64,000 nt of DNA from Acidobacteriota bacterium (lineage in GTDB: Bacteria; Acidobacteriota; Vicinamibacteria; Vicinamibacterales; 2-12-FULL-66-21): the NCBI GenBank assembly GCA_016184105.1, contig JACPDI010000021.1:1-64000 (forward strand), in the 5' to 3' direction. Every line of letters begins with the position of its first letter. The first letter of the stretch is position 1. The translations under genes were made by a program, and so were the position numbers. The notes below the pieces were generated by a model. It was not told where the DNA came from. It saw nothing but the letters and a program-made list of their open reading frames with translations, and made no database searches. This document shows positions 1 to 7,519 of this stretch, one piece after another.

Positions 1-328
<328 letters not shown>

Positions 329-600
329 AATTCGCCTGCCACGCCGAAGCCCGCGTCCGCGCCAGAGGCGCTTCAGCGGGACGAAGGCGGGCAAAACGTT
401 TAACACAAGCGCCTTGTTGATTGGCTCTTGCGTTGTTAGTTCGTCAAGTGATGAGTGGTTCGCCGCCTCCACCAGGTCGTGAACCACACGCCTGGCCTCG
501 GACTGCACAGCGCCACCCGCTGATACTCGACGGGCTGCCCACCTCGCCCAGGCGCCGTGAGGCGCGAAGGCGGGTGAACAAAGTGCTTGCACGTTCTATC

Positions 601-616
601 TAGTTTTCAAAGAACC
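601..616 (-). promoter_or_regulatory. boxA-like rRNA antitermination element
   Basis: On the minus strand this reads GGTTCTTTGAAAACTA, close to the boxA motif found in rRNA leaders (TTCTTTGAAAAC in many bacteria), which recruits NusB/S10 to the elongating polymerase. It lies about 60 bases downstream of the proximal promoter and about 270 bases before the 16S 5' end, the expected place for antitermination loading. Confidence 0.75.
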
Positions 617-674
617 GGCTTGCGCGTATTGCTGACTGCCCCTCCGGCCGTTTCTCCGTTGGGGGAACCTTCCA

Positions 675-703
675 ATACTATCCAACCCGCGTATGGCTGT
701 CAA
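675..703 (-). promoter_or_regulatory. rrn promoter, proximal
   Basis: Minus strand: -35 TTGACA at 703-698, 17-base spacer, -10 TAGTAT at 680-675. Predicted start is near 667. The -35 is a perfect consensus and is preceded by GGGG, as in the distal promoter, suggesting the two belong to a matched tandem pair driving the rRNA operon. Confidence 0.8.
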
Positions 704-846
704 CCCCCTGGAACCTCTTTTTTCCGTTCAACCTGGAGATTATCGGCTTCGGATGGGCAGACCGTCAGGCGCAGAGCCGACAAAAATAGCTCCGAATCTT
801 CTGGAGCTGTTTCCGGCGACCCGCCGGGTCACGCGCAGCGACAGCC

Positions 847-875
847 AATATAGGCGGCGGAAGACGGAGTGTCAA
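847..875 (-). promoter_or_regulatory. rrn promoter, distal
   Basis: Minus strand: -35 TTGACA at 875-870, 17-base spacer, -10 TATATT at 852-847. It begins 16 bases after the tyrS stop codon, so rRNA transcription is launched immediately downstream of tyrS in the same direction. I see no obvious terminator between tyrS and this promoter, so read-through from tyrS is possible. Confidence 0.8.
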
Positions 876-890
876 CCCCGGCGCTTTCCT

Positions 891-2171
891 CTAGTGACTC
901 TTCCGCACCCGGATCAGGCGGCGGTCGCGCTGCCCCTTTCGCAGCACGAAGATCTCTCCTTCGATCGCCTGATCCAGGCCGACTCGCTCTTTCTCGCTCG
1001 AGACGCGCGCGTCGTTCACGTAAAACCCGCCTCCCTTGACGAGCCGGACTGCGGCGCTCGTGGACGGCTCGAGGCCGGAAAGCGTGATCAGCCGGGTGAC
1101 CGGGAGCCCGTCGGTGCCGAAGTCGGCGGCGTCAACCGCGGTTGACGGCACGTCTTCGAAGACGGTGAGGATGTCGTCCTTGGAGGCGTTCCGCACGTCC
1201 CCCTTGAAGAGCAGCGCCGATGCCGCCTCGGCGCGCTGCCGCTGTTCGGGGCCGTGCGCGAGGTCGGTCACGTGCGCCGCGAGCGCCCGCTGCGCGTCAC
1301 GGCGCTCCGGGAACGCCTCGGACGCGCGCGCGAGCTCCTCGATCGCCGTCTCATCGAGAAACGTGAAGAACTTCAGGTATCGGACGGCGTCGCGATCGTC
1401 GGTGTTCAGCCAGAACTGGTAGAAGCGGAACGGCGAGGTGCGCGCGGCATCCAGCCACACGGTGCCCACCTCGGTCTTGCCGAACTTCACGCCGGATGCG
1501 GTCGTCACCAGCGGCAGCACGATGCCGTGCGCCTTTGCGCCGCGCAGCTTGCGAATCAGATCGATGCCGGCCGTGATGTTCCCCCACTGATCGCTGCCGC
1601 CCATCTGCAGCGTGCAGCCGAAGCGATCGTGCAGCACGACGAAGTCGTACGCCTGCGTGAGCAGGTAGCTGAACTCGGTGTAGGAGATCCCCTCCTCGGA
1701 CTCCAGCCGCCGCTTCACCGATTCCTTCTGCAGCAGGTAATTCACCGTGAAGTGCTTGCCGATGTCGCGCAGGAACGTCATGAGCGGGATCGTCACCAGC
1801 CAGTCCGCGTTGTTCACGATCCGCGCGGCGTTCGGGGCGCGGTCGAAATCCAGGAAGCGTTCGAGCTGCCGGCGGATCCCCACGACGTTCGCCTCCACCT
1901 GTTCGGTGGTCAGGAGCTGCCGCTCCTGCGTCTTTCCGCTCGGATCGCCGATGAGGCCGGTCCCGCCGCCGACGATGGCGATGGGCGCGTGGCCGGCGCG
2001 TTGAAAACGCGCGAGCGCCATGACTGGGAGGAGCGAGCCGACGTGCAGGCTGTCGGCGGTCGGATCGAAGCCGATGTAACCCGTAACCTGTCCGGAGCGG
2101 AGGGCGTCGCGCGCGCCGTCGGTTGCGTCGTACACCATCTCGCGCCATTCGAACTCGCGGAAGAGATCCAT
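891..2171 (-). CDS. tyrS: Tyrosine--tRNA ligase
   Basis: Class I aminoacyl-tRNA synthetase that charges tRNA-Tyr in the cytoplasm. The 426-residue product has the HIGH-type signature HVGS at residues 43-46, the KMSKS-type loop KFGKT near 229-233, the tyrosine-site segment MGGSDQWGN near 190, and a C-terminal S4 RNA-binding domain (about 360-426). Length matches bacterial TyrS (about 420). I chose the ATG at 2171 because the family starts at the MDLF segment; a longer frame to 2264 adds unrelated low-complexity residues and would overlap the divergent gene. It is divergent from a methyltransferase gene across 28 bases and directly upstream of the rrn promoters. Confidence 0.97.
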   Translation of the reverse strand: MDLFREFEWREMVYDATDGARDALRSGQVTGYIGFDPTADSLHVGSLLPVMALARFQRAGHAPIAIVGGGTGLIGDPSGKTQERQLLTTEQVEANVVGIRRQLERFLDFDRAPNAARIVNNADWLVTIPLMTFLRDIGKHFTVNYLLQKESVKRRLESEEGISYTEFSYLLTQAYDFVVLHDRFGCTLQMGGSDQWGNITAGIDLIRKLRGAKAHGIVLPLVTTASGVKFGKTEVGTVWLDAARTSPFRFYQFWLNTDDRDAVRYLKFFTFLDETAIEELARASEAFPERRDAQRALAAHVTDLAHGPEQRQRAEAASALLFKGDVRNASKDDILTVFEDVPSTAVDAADFGTDGLPVTRLITLSGLEPSTSAAVRLVKGGGFYVNDARVSSEKERVGLDQAIEGEIFVLRKGQRDRRLIRVRKSH

Positions 2172-2199
2172 GCTGCGAATCAAGTTACCATAGCGGCGC
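2172..2199. promoter_or_regulatory. 28-bp divergent gap with overlapping -10 elements
   Basis: The near-palindromic core TACCATA at 2186-2192 reads TACCAT on the plus strand and TATGGT on the minus strand, so one patch could serve as -10 for both directions. It lies 8 bases before the plus-strand ATG and 15 before the tyrS ATG. No good -35 is visible. The call rests on position and on similar arrangements elsewhere in this window. Confidence 0.4.
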
Positions 2200-2982
2200 A
2201 TGGCCTCGCGTCTGCCCCACGCGGTGACTCGCGCGCTGGGCCTGGCGGCGTTCGTCGGGCTCAACCCACGCCAGACGTGGCTGCTCCGGCGCCTGCCCCG
2301 GTTCTGGCGCGAGGCGCGCCAGTACGCGCGCGCGGCCGGAAGAGGCCCTTTTCCGCTGGACCCGTGGGATCTGGAGCCAATCCTGCACGACTACTTCGCT
2401 GAAGCCGGCAGCGCGAGCGGGCACTACTTCCACCAGGATTTGTGGGCGGCACGCCGGATCTGCGCGAGGCGGCCGGCCAGCCACGTGGACGTCGGATCCC
2501 GCGTCGACGGCTTCGTCGCGCACGTGCTCGCGTTCATGCCCGTGACCGTGGTCGACATCAGGCCCCTGCACAGCGATGTCGCCGGGCTCCGGTTCGTGCA
2601 GGGCGACGCGTGCCGGCTCGACGCCTTCGCGGACGACAGCGTGGAATCCCTCTCGAGCCTCCACGCCGTCGAGCATATCGGGCTCGGTCGCTACGGGGAC
2701 GCGATCGATCCGGACGGGTGCTTCAAGGCACTGCGCGAGTTCGCGCGCGTGCTGCGCCCCGGCGGGCGCCTGTACCTCGGCGCGCCCGTCGGCCGAGAGC
2801 GGGTCAGGTTTAACAGCGAGCGGATCTTCGACCCGCGCACGCTCATCGACGCCCTCGGAAATCTGCGGTTGCTCGACCTCCAGGCGGTGGACGACGGTGG
2901 CGCCTTGATCGAACACCCGAACCTCGCCACGCTCGCACGGGCGTCGTATTCGTGCGGGCTTTTCGAGTTCACGAAGCACTGA
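2200..2982 (+). CDS. DUF268-like SAM-dependent methyltransferase
   Basis: A 260-residue protein. The central part resembles a class I methyltransferase fold: a glycine-containing motif I (HVDVGSRVDGF, about 94-104), an acidic strand end (VVDIRPL, near 117), a motif with D-x-V-E-S-L then HAVEHIGLGRYGD, and a FARVLRPGGRLY strand near 185 typical of methyltransferase motif post-II. This pattern with YFHQDLW upstream matches the DUF268 family, whose substrate is unknown. The gene is divergent from tyrS and its stop overlaps the next start (TGATG), so the two are probably co-translated. Methyltransferase fold is well supported; the target is not inferable. Confidence 0.75.
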   Translation: MASRLPHAVTRALGLAAFVGLNPRQTWLLRRLPRFWREARQYARAAGRGPFPLDPWDLEPILHDYFAEAGSASGHYFHQDLWAARRICARRPASHVDVGSRVDGFVAHVLAFMPVTVVDIRPLHSDVAGLRFVQGDACRLDAFADDSVESLSSLHAVEHIGLGRYGDAIDPDGCFKALREFARVLRPGGRLYLGAPVGRERVRFNSERIFDPRTLIDALGNLRLLDLQAVDDGGALIEHPNLATLARASYSCGLFEFTKH

Positions 2983-3875
2983 TGGCGCGCCGCGGACTTC
3001 CTCAGGCGGCTCAACGGCACACGCGGGCCGCCCGTGGCCGGCCTGGCGGCGCATCGCTGTCGCGTCGCACCCTGCTCCAGGCGCTCGCGGTCGCCGGCGC
3101 AGGCGTGGCGACCGGATCGGCAGGCTACGGGTTCCTCTACGAGCGGCATCGCCTCGAGATCACCCGGACCCACGTGCCGGTCTCGGGGTTGCCCGATGCC
3201 CTCGACGGCCTGCGCGTGGCGCTCGTCACCGACACGCACTTCAGCTCCACGGTCCCCGCCGAAGACATCGAGCGCGCGGTCCGGGCCACGCTCGATGCGG
3301 CGCCCGATCTGATCGTCCTCGGCGGTGACTACGTGACCTGGGGGGATCGGCGCTACGTGGGCGGCGCCGCCGAACTGCTCGCGCCCCTGAACGCGCCGCA
3401 CGGCGTGTTTGCCGTGCTCGGCAACCACGACGACGATCGCGACATGCCCGCCGCGCTGGCCGCCAGGGGCTTCGTCGTCCTGAAGGACGAGCGCACGCAG
3501 ATCGTGATTCGCGGCGAGCGCCTGGAGATCGCCGGGATCCGGTTCTGGACCCGTCGCGTCGACCGCATCGCGAAAGTGCTGGCCGGCGCCACGGCCACGA
3601 CCGTGCTGCTCGCACACGATCCAAGGCGGTTGAAGGAAGCGGCGGATCTCGACGTCTCCCTCGTGCTCTCCGGCCACACGCATGGCGGCCAGATCGTGCT
3701 GCCGGGCCTCGGGGCGGTCGCCGCACGGCCGTTCCCTGTCGTCGCGGGGCTGGGCACACGGGAGAACACGTCCATTTACGTCAGCCGCGGCGTGGGAACC
3801 GTGTACGTCCCGATCCGCCTGAACTGCCCGCCCGAGGTCGCGATCCTCACGTTAAAGCGGCAATCCGATTTCTAG
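2982..3875 (+). CDS. Tat-exported metallophosphoesterase (YaeI/YkuE type)
   Basis: A 297-residue calcineurin-like phosphoesterase. Metal-binding motifs appear in family order: D-x-H (VTDTHF, near 75), GGDYV, GNHDD, a HDP histidine, and GHTHGGQ near 230. An N-terminal twin-arginine signal (SRRTLLQ followed by an alanine-rich hydrophobic stretch, about 26-50) predicts Tat export of the folded metalloenzyme, as in YkuE-like proteins. Related proteins act on UDP-2,3-diacylglucosamine or other envelope phosphoesters, but the substrate here cannot be told. Start ATG at 2982 is chosen because it overlaps the preceding stop by one base; an upstream in-frame ATG at 2952 would lie inside the neighbour. 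Confidence 0.88.
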   Translation: MARRGLPQAAQRHTRAARGRPGGASLSRRTLLQALAVAGAGVATGSAGYGFLYERHRLEITRTHVPVSGLPDALDGLRVALVTDTHFSSTVPAEDIERAVRATLDAAPDLIVLGGDYVTWGDRRYVGGAAELLAPLNAPHGVFAVLGNHDDDRDMPAALAARGFVVLKDERTQIVIRGERLEIAGIRFWTRRVDRIAKVLAGATATTVLLAHDPRRLKEAADLDVSLVLSGHTHGGQIVLPGLGAVAARPFPVVAGLGTRENTSIYVSRGVGTVYVPIRLNCPPEVAILTLKRQSDF

Positions 3876-3903
3876 GCGCGCGGATCGCTCCGGTTGCCGA
3901 TGA

Positions 3904-4575
3904 TTAACGCTCCGCGGGACGCGGAGCACCGGCAATGAAGCGCCGCCCCTCGAGCCGCCACCCGCCCGCGAGGACGCGGGCGATCGCCTCGGGATACAGG
4001 CGATGTTCCTGCTCGAGAATGCGGGCCGCGAGGGTCTCGACGGTGTCCCCTTCGAGCACGGCCACCGCAGCCTGCACGACGATGGGGCCTCCATCGAGCT
4101 CACCGGTGACGAGATGCACGGTCGCCCCCGAGACTTTCACGCCGTGCTCGAACGCCTGGCGCTGCGCCTCGAGGCCGGGAAACGCGGGCAGCAGCGATGG
4201 GTGGATGTTCAGGACCGCGTTGGGGAACGCGTCGAGCAGCGCGCGCCCCACCAGGCGCATGAATCCCGCCAGGCACACCAGTTGAACGCCGCGCAGCGTC
4301 AGCTCGCGCGCAAGCCGCGCGTCGTACTCGTCGCGCGACGCGAACGCCTTGTGATCCAGCACGAGGGTCTCGATCCCCGCCGTCCGCGCGCGTTCCAGCC
4401 CGTACGCCCCCGTGCGATTCGAGATCACCACCGCGATGCGCGCGCGCAGCCGCCCCTGCGCAATCGCGTCGATGATCGATTGCAGGTTGCTTCCCCGCCC
4501 GGAGATCAACACGCCAAGAACCGGCACTTTCGAAAATTGTAAAAAGGGGTCGGGAGCCTTTTTTTCTGACATCAC
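3904..4575 (-). CDS. purN: Phosphoribosylglycinamide formyltransferase with element-derived N-terminus
   Basis: Transfers a formyl group from 10-formyl-THF to GAR, third step of purine synthesis. The GRGSNLQ phosphate loop is near residues 26-32, N-I-H-P-S-L-L around 120 (catalytic Asn/His), and the conserved late Asp is in the ELDGGPIV segment. The family normally begins at the first beta-strand (here VPVLGVLISG), which corresponds to a GTG at 4527. The open frame instead continues 16 residues upstream (MMSEKKAPDPFLQFSK) to an ATG at 4575, and that extension is encoded entirely by the inverted end of the RAYT element at 4531-5305. Which start is used is unclear; the native GTG has lost its original upstream sequence. 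It is the last gene of the pur operon. Confidence 0.93.
   Translation of the reverse strand: MMSEKKAPDPFLQFSKVPVLGVLISGRGSNLQSIIDAIAQGRLRARIAVVISNRTGAYGLERARTAGIETLVLDHKAFASRDEYDARLARELTLRGVQLVCLAGFMRLVGRALLDAFPNAVLNIHPSLLPAFPGLEAQRQAFEHGVKVSGATVHLVTGELDGGPIVVQAAVAVLEGDTVETLAARILEQEHRLYPEAIARVLAGGWRLEGRRFIAGAPRPAER
4525..4564 (+). repeat. RAYT left inverted end
   Basis: Forms the left terminus of the element; reverse complement of 5272-5311 with two mismatches over 40 bases. On the minus strand it encodes the first residues of PurN as now read (KAPDPFLQFS). Internal hairpin AAAAAGG/CCTTTTT. Confidence 0.9.
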
Positions 4576-5305
4576 TGGTACCGCGCTTGCTCAAGTCGCT
4601 CAGACACAGCCTAGTATGCCCCGTCGTCGCAGGATCTGCACCGGTGAGTTCGTCTTTCATGTGGTAAATCGTGCCTCTCGACGCGAGACCCTGTTTTTCG
4701 ACAGTGGCGACTATCGCGCCTTTCTTGTGGTTCTCGATGAAGCCTGCCGTCGAGTCAATCTTCGACTGATCGCCTATTGCATCATGCCGAACCATTGGCA
4801 CCTCGTCTTGCAGCCAGAAAACGGGCAACAACTGTCTCGCTTCATGCACTGGCTGACGATGACTCATACGCAGCGTTTTCACTGCTGGCATCAGACGACG
4901 GGCACGGGCCCGCTGTACCAGGGGCGGTACAAAGCGATTCCCGTCCAGGGCAACGATCACCTGTTGCGCGTCGTGCGTTATGTGGAACGTAACGCCCTCA
5001 AGGCCGGACTGGCTCTCACGGCCGAAGACTGGAAATGGGGAAGCCTGCGGCAGCGGCAGGATGGGGTCGATGCGCCTCCGCTGGCGGAGTGCCCCGTCCG
5101 ATTGCCGGACGATTGGGTGACACTGGTCAACACCCCGATGGATCTCGATGAAGTGCGTGCGATCCGGAAAGCGATCCGGCGAGGTGCGCCGTATGGAGAA
5201 GAGGACTGGGTCCTCCACGCGGTTGAGACACTCGGACTGGAATCAGCGGTCAGGCCGAGGGGGCGGCCACGAAAAAAGGCTCCCGACCCCTTTTTTCAAT
5301 TTTCG
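4531..5305. mobile_element. RAYT (REP-associated tyrosine transposase) unit
   Basis: A 775-bp unit bounded by inverted ends: 4531-4564 and 5272-5305 are 34-bp reverse complements with one mismatch, and CACTT/AAGTG extends the symmetry to 4525 and 5311. Each end itself contains a small hairpin (AAAAAGG ... CCTTTTT with a 9-base loop), as REP sequences do. The unit carries one transposase gene in the orientation opposite to the host operon. Deleting 4531-5305 on paper joins the flanks so that purM would read ACT then TAA and purN would start at GTG two bases later, a normal tight operon junction. This strongly suggests a clean insertion at the purM-purN boundary. Confidence 0.88.
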
Positions 5306-5308
5306 TAA
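4616..5308 (+). CDS. REP-associated tyrosine transposase (Y1, IS200-like fold)
   Basis: A 230-residue HUH single-strand endonuclease. The N-terminal MPRRRRI and FHVVNRASRR segment matches TnpA-REP proteins; the metal-binding HUH motif is NHWHLV (about residue 60-66), and the candidate catalytic tyrosine lies in RYVERNALKAGL near 125. Family members nick and may mobilise REP hairpins. The tail (RPRGRPRKKAPDPFFQFS) and the TAA stop at 5306-5308 run through the right inverted end, so the transposase C-terminus ends exactly with the element. I chose the ATG at 4616 because family homology begins there; the frame is open upstream to 4412 only because it lies opposite purN. Intact, probably still functional. 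Confidence 0.9.
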   Translation: MPRRRRICTGEFVFHVVNRASRRETLFFDSGDYRAFLVVLDEACRRVNLRLIAYCIMPNHWHLVLQPENGQQLSRFMHWLTMTHTQRFHCWHQTTGTGPLYQGRYKAIPVQGNDHLLRVVRYVERNALKAGLALTAEDWKWGSLRQRQDGVDAPPLAECPVRLPDDWVTLVNTPMDLDEVRAIRKAIRRGAPYGEEDWVLHAVETLGLESAVRPRGRPRKKAPDPFFQFS

Positions 5309-5311
5309 GTG
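5272..5311 (-). repeat. RAYT right inverted end
   Basis: Forms the right terminus of the element. It simultaneously supplies the last 11 residues and stop of the transposase on the plus strand and the last residues and TGA stop of purM on the minus strand. Confidence 0.9.
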
Positions 5312-6309
5312 ACGGCACGGTTGCCGGGAGCAAGATCGCCGATGACACGGCCTTCGGGGAGCTGCGCGAGTACGCCGGCGGCCTCCGCGGACGCGACGAC
5401 GAGTATCAACCCGATGCCCATGTTGAAGGTACGCCGCATGTCGGCGTCGGGGACATTGCCGGCCCGCTGGAGCCAGCGGAAGATCGGCGGCACTTCCCAG
5501 GCAGACGTGTCGATGCGGGCGCGCACGCCCTCCGGCAAGACCCGCGGCACGTTGTCGGTGATGCCGCCGCCGGTGATGTGGGCCATGGCCTTGATCGTTC
5601 CCGACGGCAACAGAGGCCGGATCACGGGCAGATAGGAGCGGTGAGGGGCGAGCAACGCATCGCCGATGGCGGCGCCAAGCTCCTGGACGCGCGCAGAGGC
5701 GTTCAGGCCCACCTGCTCGAACGCGATCCGGCGCGCGAGCGAGTATCCGTTCGTGTGCAGCCCGCTGGAGGGAAGGCCGATCAGCACGTCGCCGGCAGCG
5801 ACGCGCCGGCCGTCGATCACCCGCTCGCGATCGACGACGCCCACGATAAATCCCGCGATGTCGTACTCGCCGGCAGCGTAAAACCCGGGCATCTCCGCGG
5901 TTTCTCCGCCAAGCAGCGCGCACCCGTTTTCGCGGCATCCCCGCGCGACGCCCGCCACAATCTGCTCGGCGATATCGGGCGCGAGCGCGCCGGTCGCCAG
6001 GTAATCGAGGAAGAACAGCGGCTCGGCGCCCTGCACGAGGATGTCGTTGACGCAGTGGTTGACGAGGTCGGCACCGACCGTGTCGTGCCGGCCCGTCATG
6101 AAGGCGACCTTCAACTTCGTGCCGACGCCGTCAGCGCTCGCGACAAGCACCGGCTGGCGATACCGTGCCACGTCGAGACCGAACAGCCCGCCAAAGCTGC
6201 CGATGTCCGACAGCACATTCGACGTGAACGTTCCCCGCGCCATCTGGCGGATGCGCCGGACGACCTCGTTGCCCGCCTCGATATCGACGCCGGATTCCTT
6301 GTACTTCAT
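5296..6309 (-). CDS. purM: Phosphoribosylformylglycinamidine cyclo-ligase (AIR synthetase)
   Basis: ATP-dependent ring closure of FGAM to AIR, fifth purine step. 337 residues, the usual length. Visible marks: SFGGLFGLD near 40, the GVGTKLKVA phosphate/Mg site near 60, the signature HCVNDILVQGAEPLFFLDY near 85-103, GETAEMPG near 140 and SGLHTNGYSLAR near 185. The start ATG at 6309 fits the family. The final codons (Tyr-Glu-Asn-stop) lie inside the right end of the RAYT element, so the native C-terminus has been replaced by two or three foreign residues. The gene follows the HEAT-repeat gene in the same operon, across a 25-base gap that contains a short repeat. Confidence 0.96.
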   Translation of the reverse strand: MKYKESGVDIEAGNEVVRRIRQMARGTFTSNVLSDIGSFGGLFGLDVARYRQPVLVASADGVGTKLKVAFMTGRHDTVGADLVNHCVNDILVQGAEPLFFLDYLATGALAPDIAEQIVAGVARGCRENGCALLGGETAEMPGFYAAGEYDIAGFIVGVVDRERVIDGRRVAAGDVLIGLPSSGLHTNGYSLARRIAFEQVGLNASARVQELGAAIGDALLAPHRSYLPVIRPLLPSGTIKAMAHITGGGITDNVPRVLPEGVRARIDTSAWEVPPIFRWLQRAGNVPDADMRRTFNMGIGLILVVASAEAAGVLAQLPEGRVIGDLAPGNRAVTYEN

Positions 6310-6310
6310 T

Positions 6311-6333
6311 GTCAGTGGCCAGTGGCCAGGTAC
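6311..6333. repeat. Short degenerate repeat in purM/HEAT gap
   Basis: Contains AGTGGCC twice in tandem and ends in GGCCAGGTAC. The same decamer occurs, inverted, at 59042-59051, and related words occur at 24522-24563. Probably one copy of a dispersed low-complexity repeat family; function unknown. Confidence 0.5.
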
Positions 6334-6334
6334 G

Positions 6335-7519
6335 CTAGAACTCCAGTTTCTGAATCAGGATCCCTGCCGCGCGCCGCGGCGGCGTGCCCTCGGCCGCCTT
6401 CCAGTATGCACGCCGCACGGTCGCGAAAAACTGTTCTTCCTCGAAATCCTCTTCGAGCATATCGAACGCCTCGCGCAGCAACTCGATCAGCGGGACCGGA
6501 TCCCCCTGTGCGGCGACGACGCGCAGCATCGCCTCGGGGTTGCGAATCGCAGCCAGACCGAGGCCGAGCGCGATCGGCGCCCGGGCAGGATCCCTTGCGG
6601 GCGCACCCGCATCGACGAGCGCCTGCAGCGCCTGTTCGTCGCCACCCGCCGCGATCGCCGCAAGCCCGCCGACCGCTGGCCGAAGCAGCTCCTGGAAGCC
6701 GATATTGCCGATCGCAAAACGGACGGTTTCGACGAGATAACTCTTGTGCGTCGCGCAATTGGTCCCGAGCAAGCAGATCGCCGCGGCGATGGACGGCTGC
6801 ACGTCGCGTGGCGCCGTGCGCTGCAGGGCCGCGAACGTCTCGACGGAGCGTTTGTCGCCGATCTTGCCCAGCGCGATCACCGCGTCGTCCTGGAGAGGGC
6901 CGTCGAGCCCGGCGACACGGGTCAGCTCCGGAATCGCATACGCGCCCTTGCGGTCGCCAAGCGCCTCGATCGCGACGCTGCGAAAGAAATCCTGTCCGCG
7001 GCTGACCAGGTTTTTCATCACCTCGCGGGCACGAGAATCGTCACCGTAGGCGGCCACCGCCCGCATCAGCTCGGGCCGCACGAACTCCGATTCTTCACGG
7101 TCGAGCGCTTTGAGAAGCTGAGGGAGCGCCTCCGGCGTGCGATTGTGCTCCAGCCACGAGTACGCGGTCGACCGCAGCCGATCGTTCGGATCGGCGAGCA
7201 ACGGCAGGATCACGGACTTCGTGCGCGGGTCGTTGAAACCCGACAGCAACACGAGCGCCCTGAATCGCACGTATCCGTCCGCGTGCGACGTGACCGCTTC
7301 GATGAGTGCCGGTACCCCCTGCGCCGGTCTGGCTCGACGGACGGTCCGCGCGGCATTCATCCGCGTGTTGAAGTCGAGCTGCCCGAGCTGATCGATCGCG
7401 GCCCGCAGCTGCGCGGGCGTGACGTCCGTCTCCTGCGCCGCGGGCACGGTGGGGACGACGAGGAGCAGCACGGCGGCCAGCCCGGCGCTTCCCACGATCG
7501 AGAGCCGGACGCGCGTCAC
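6335..7519 (-). CDS. Exported HEAT-repeat protein within the pur operon
   Basis: A 394-residue protein with an N-terminal signal-like stretch (about residues 5-28, ending VPAAQ) followed by repeated helical pairs with HEAT/PBS-lyase spacing: for example PALIEAV..YVRFRALVLLSGFNDPR, VILPLLADPNDRLRSTAYSWL, AIPELTRVAGLDGPLQDDAVIALGKIGD. Such proteins are scaffolds; no enzymatic site is visible. I chose the GTG at 7519, which overlaps the purF stop (GTGA) and sits right before the signal peptide; a frame open to 7606 lies inside purF. Its position between purF and purM in a tight operon is odd for a secreted protein and suggests co-transcription rather than a purine role. Confidence 0.75.
   Translation of the reverse strand: MTRVRLSIVGSAGLAAVLLLVVPTVPAAQETDVTPAQLRAAIDQLGQLDFNTRMNAARTVRRARPAQGVPALIEAVTSHADGYVRFRALVLLSGFNDPRTKSVILPLLADPNDRLRSTAYSWLEHNRTPEALPQLLKALDREESEFVRPELMRAVAAYGDDSRAREVMKNLVSRGQDFFRSVAIEALGDRKGAYAIPELTRVAGLDGPLQDDAVIALGKIGDKRSVETFAALQRTAPRDVQPSIAAAICLLGTNCATHKSYLVETVRFAIGNIGFQELLRPAVGGLAAIAAGGDEQALQALVDAGAPARDPARAPIALGLGLAAIRNPEAMLRVVAAQGDPVPLIELLREAFDMLEEDFEEEQFFATVRRAYWKAAEGTPPRRAAGILIQKLEF

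Larger units (their letters stand above)
329..890 (-). other. rrn leader and promoter region, no protein gene
   Basis: This 562-base stretch between tyrS and the 16S gene holds the rRNA leader. I see two strong minus-strand promoters (847-875 and 675-703), a boxA-like element (601-616) and GC-rich material that can fold around the 16S 5' end. Short open frames here (for example 587-853) overlap the promoters and lack ribosome binding sites or recognisable domains, so I take them as non-coding. Confidence 0.85.

Noticed and set aside
587-853. Short open frames in the rrn leader
   Set aside because: They overlap the boxA and promoter elements and have no RBS or homology that I recognise.
4412-4615. 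Upstream extension of the transposase frame
   Set aside because: It lies opposite purN and beyond the element end; family homology starts at ATG 4616.
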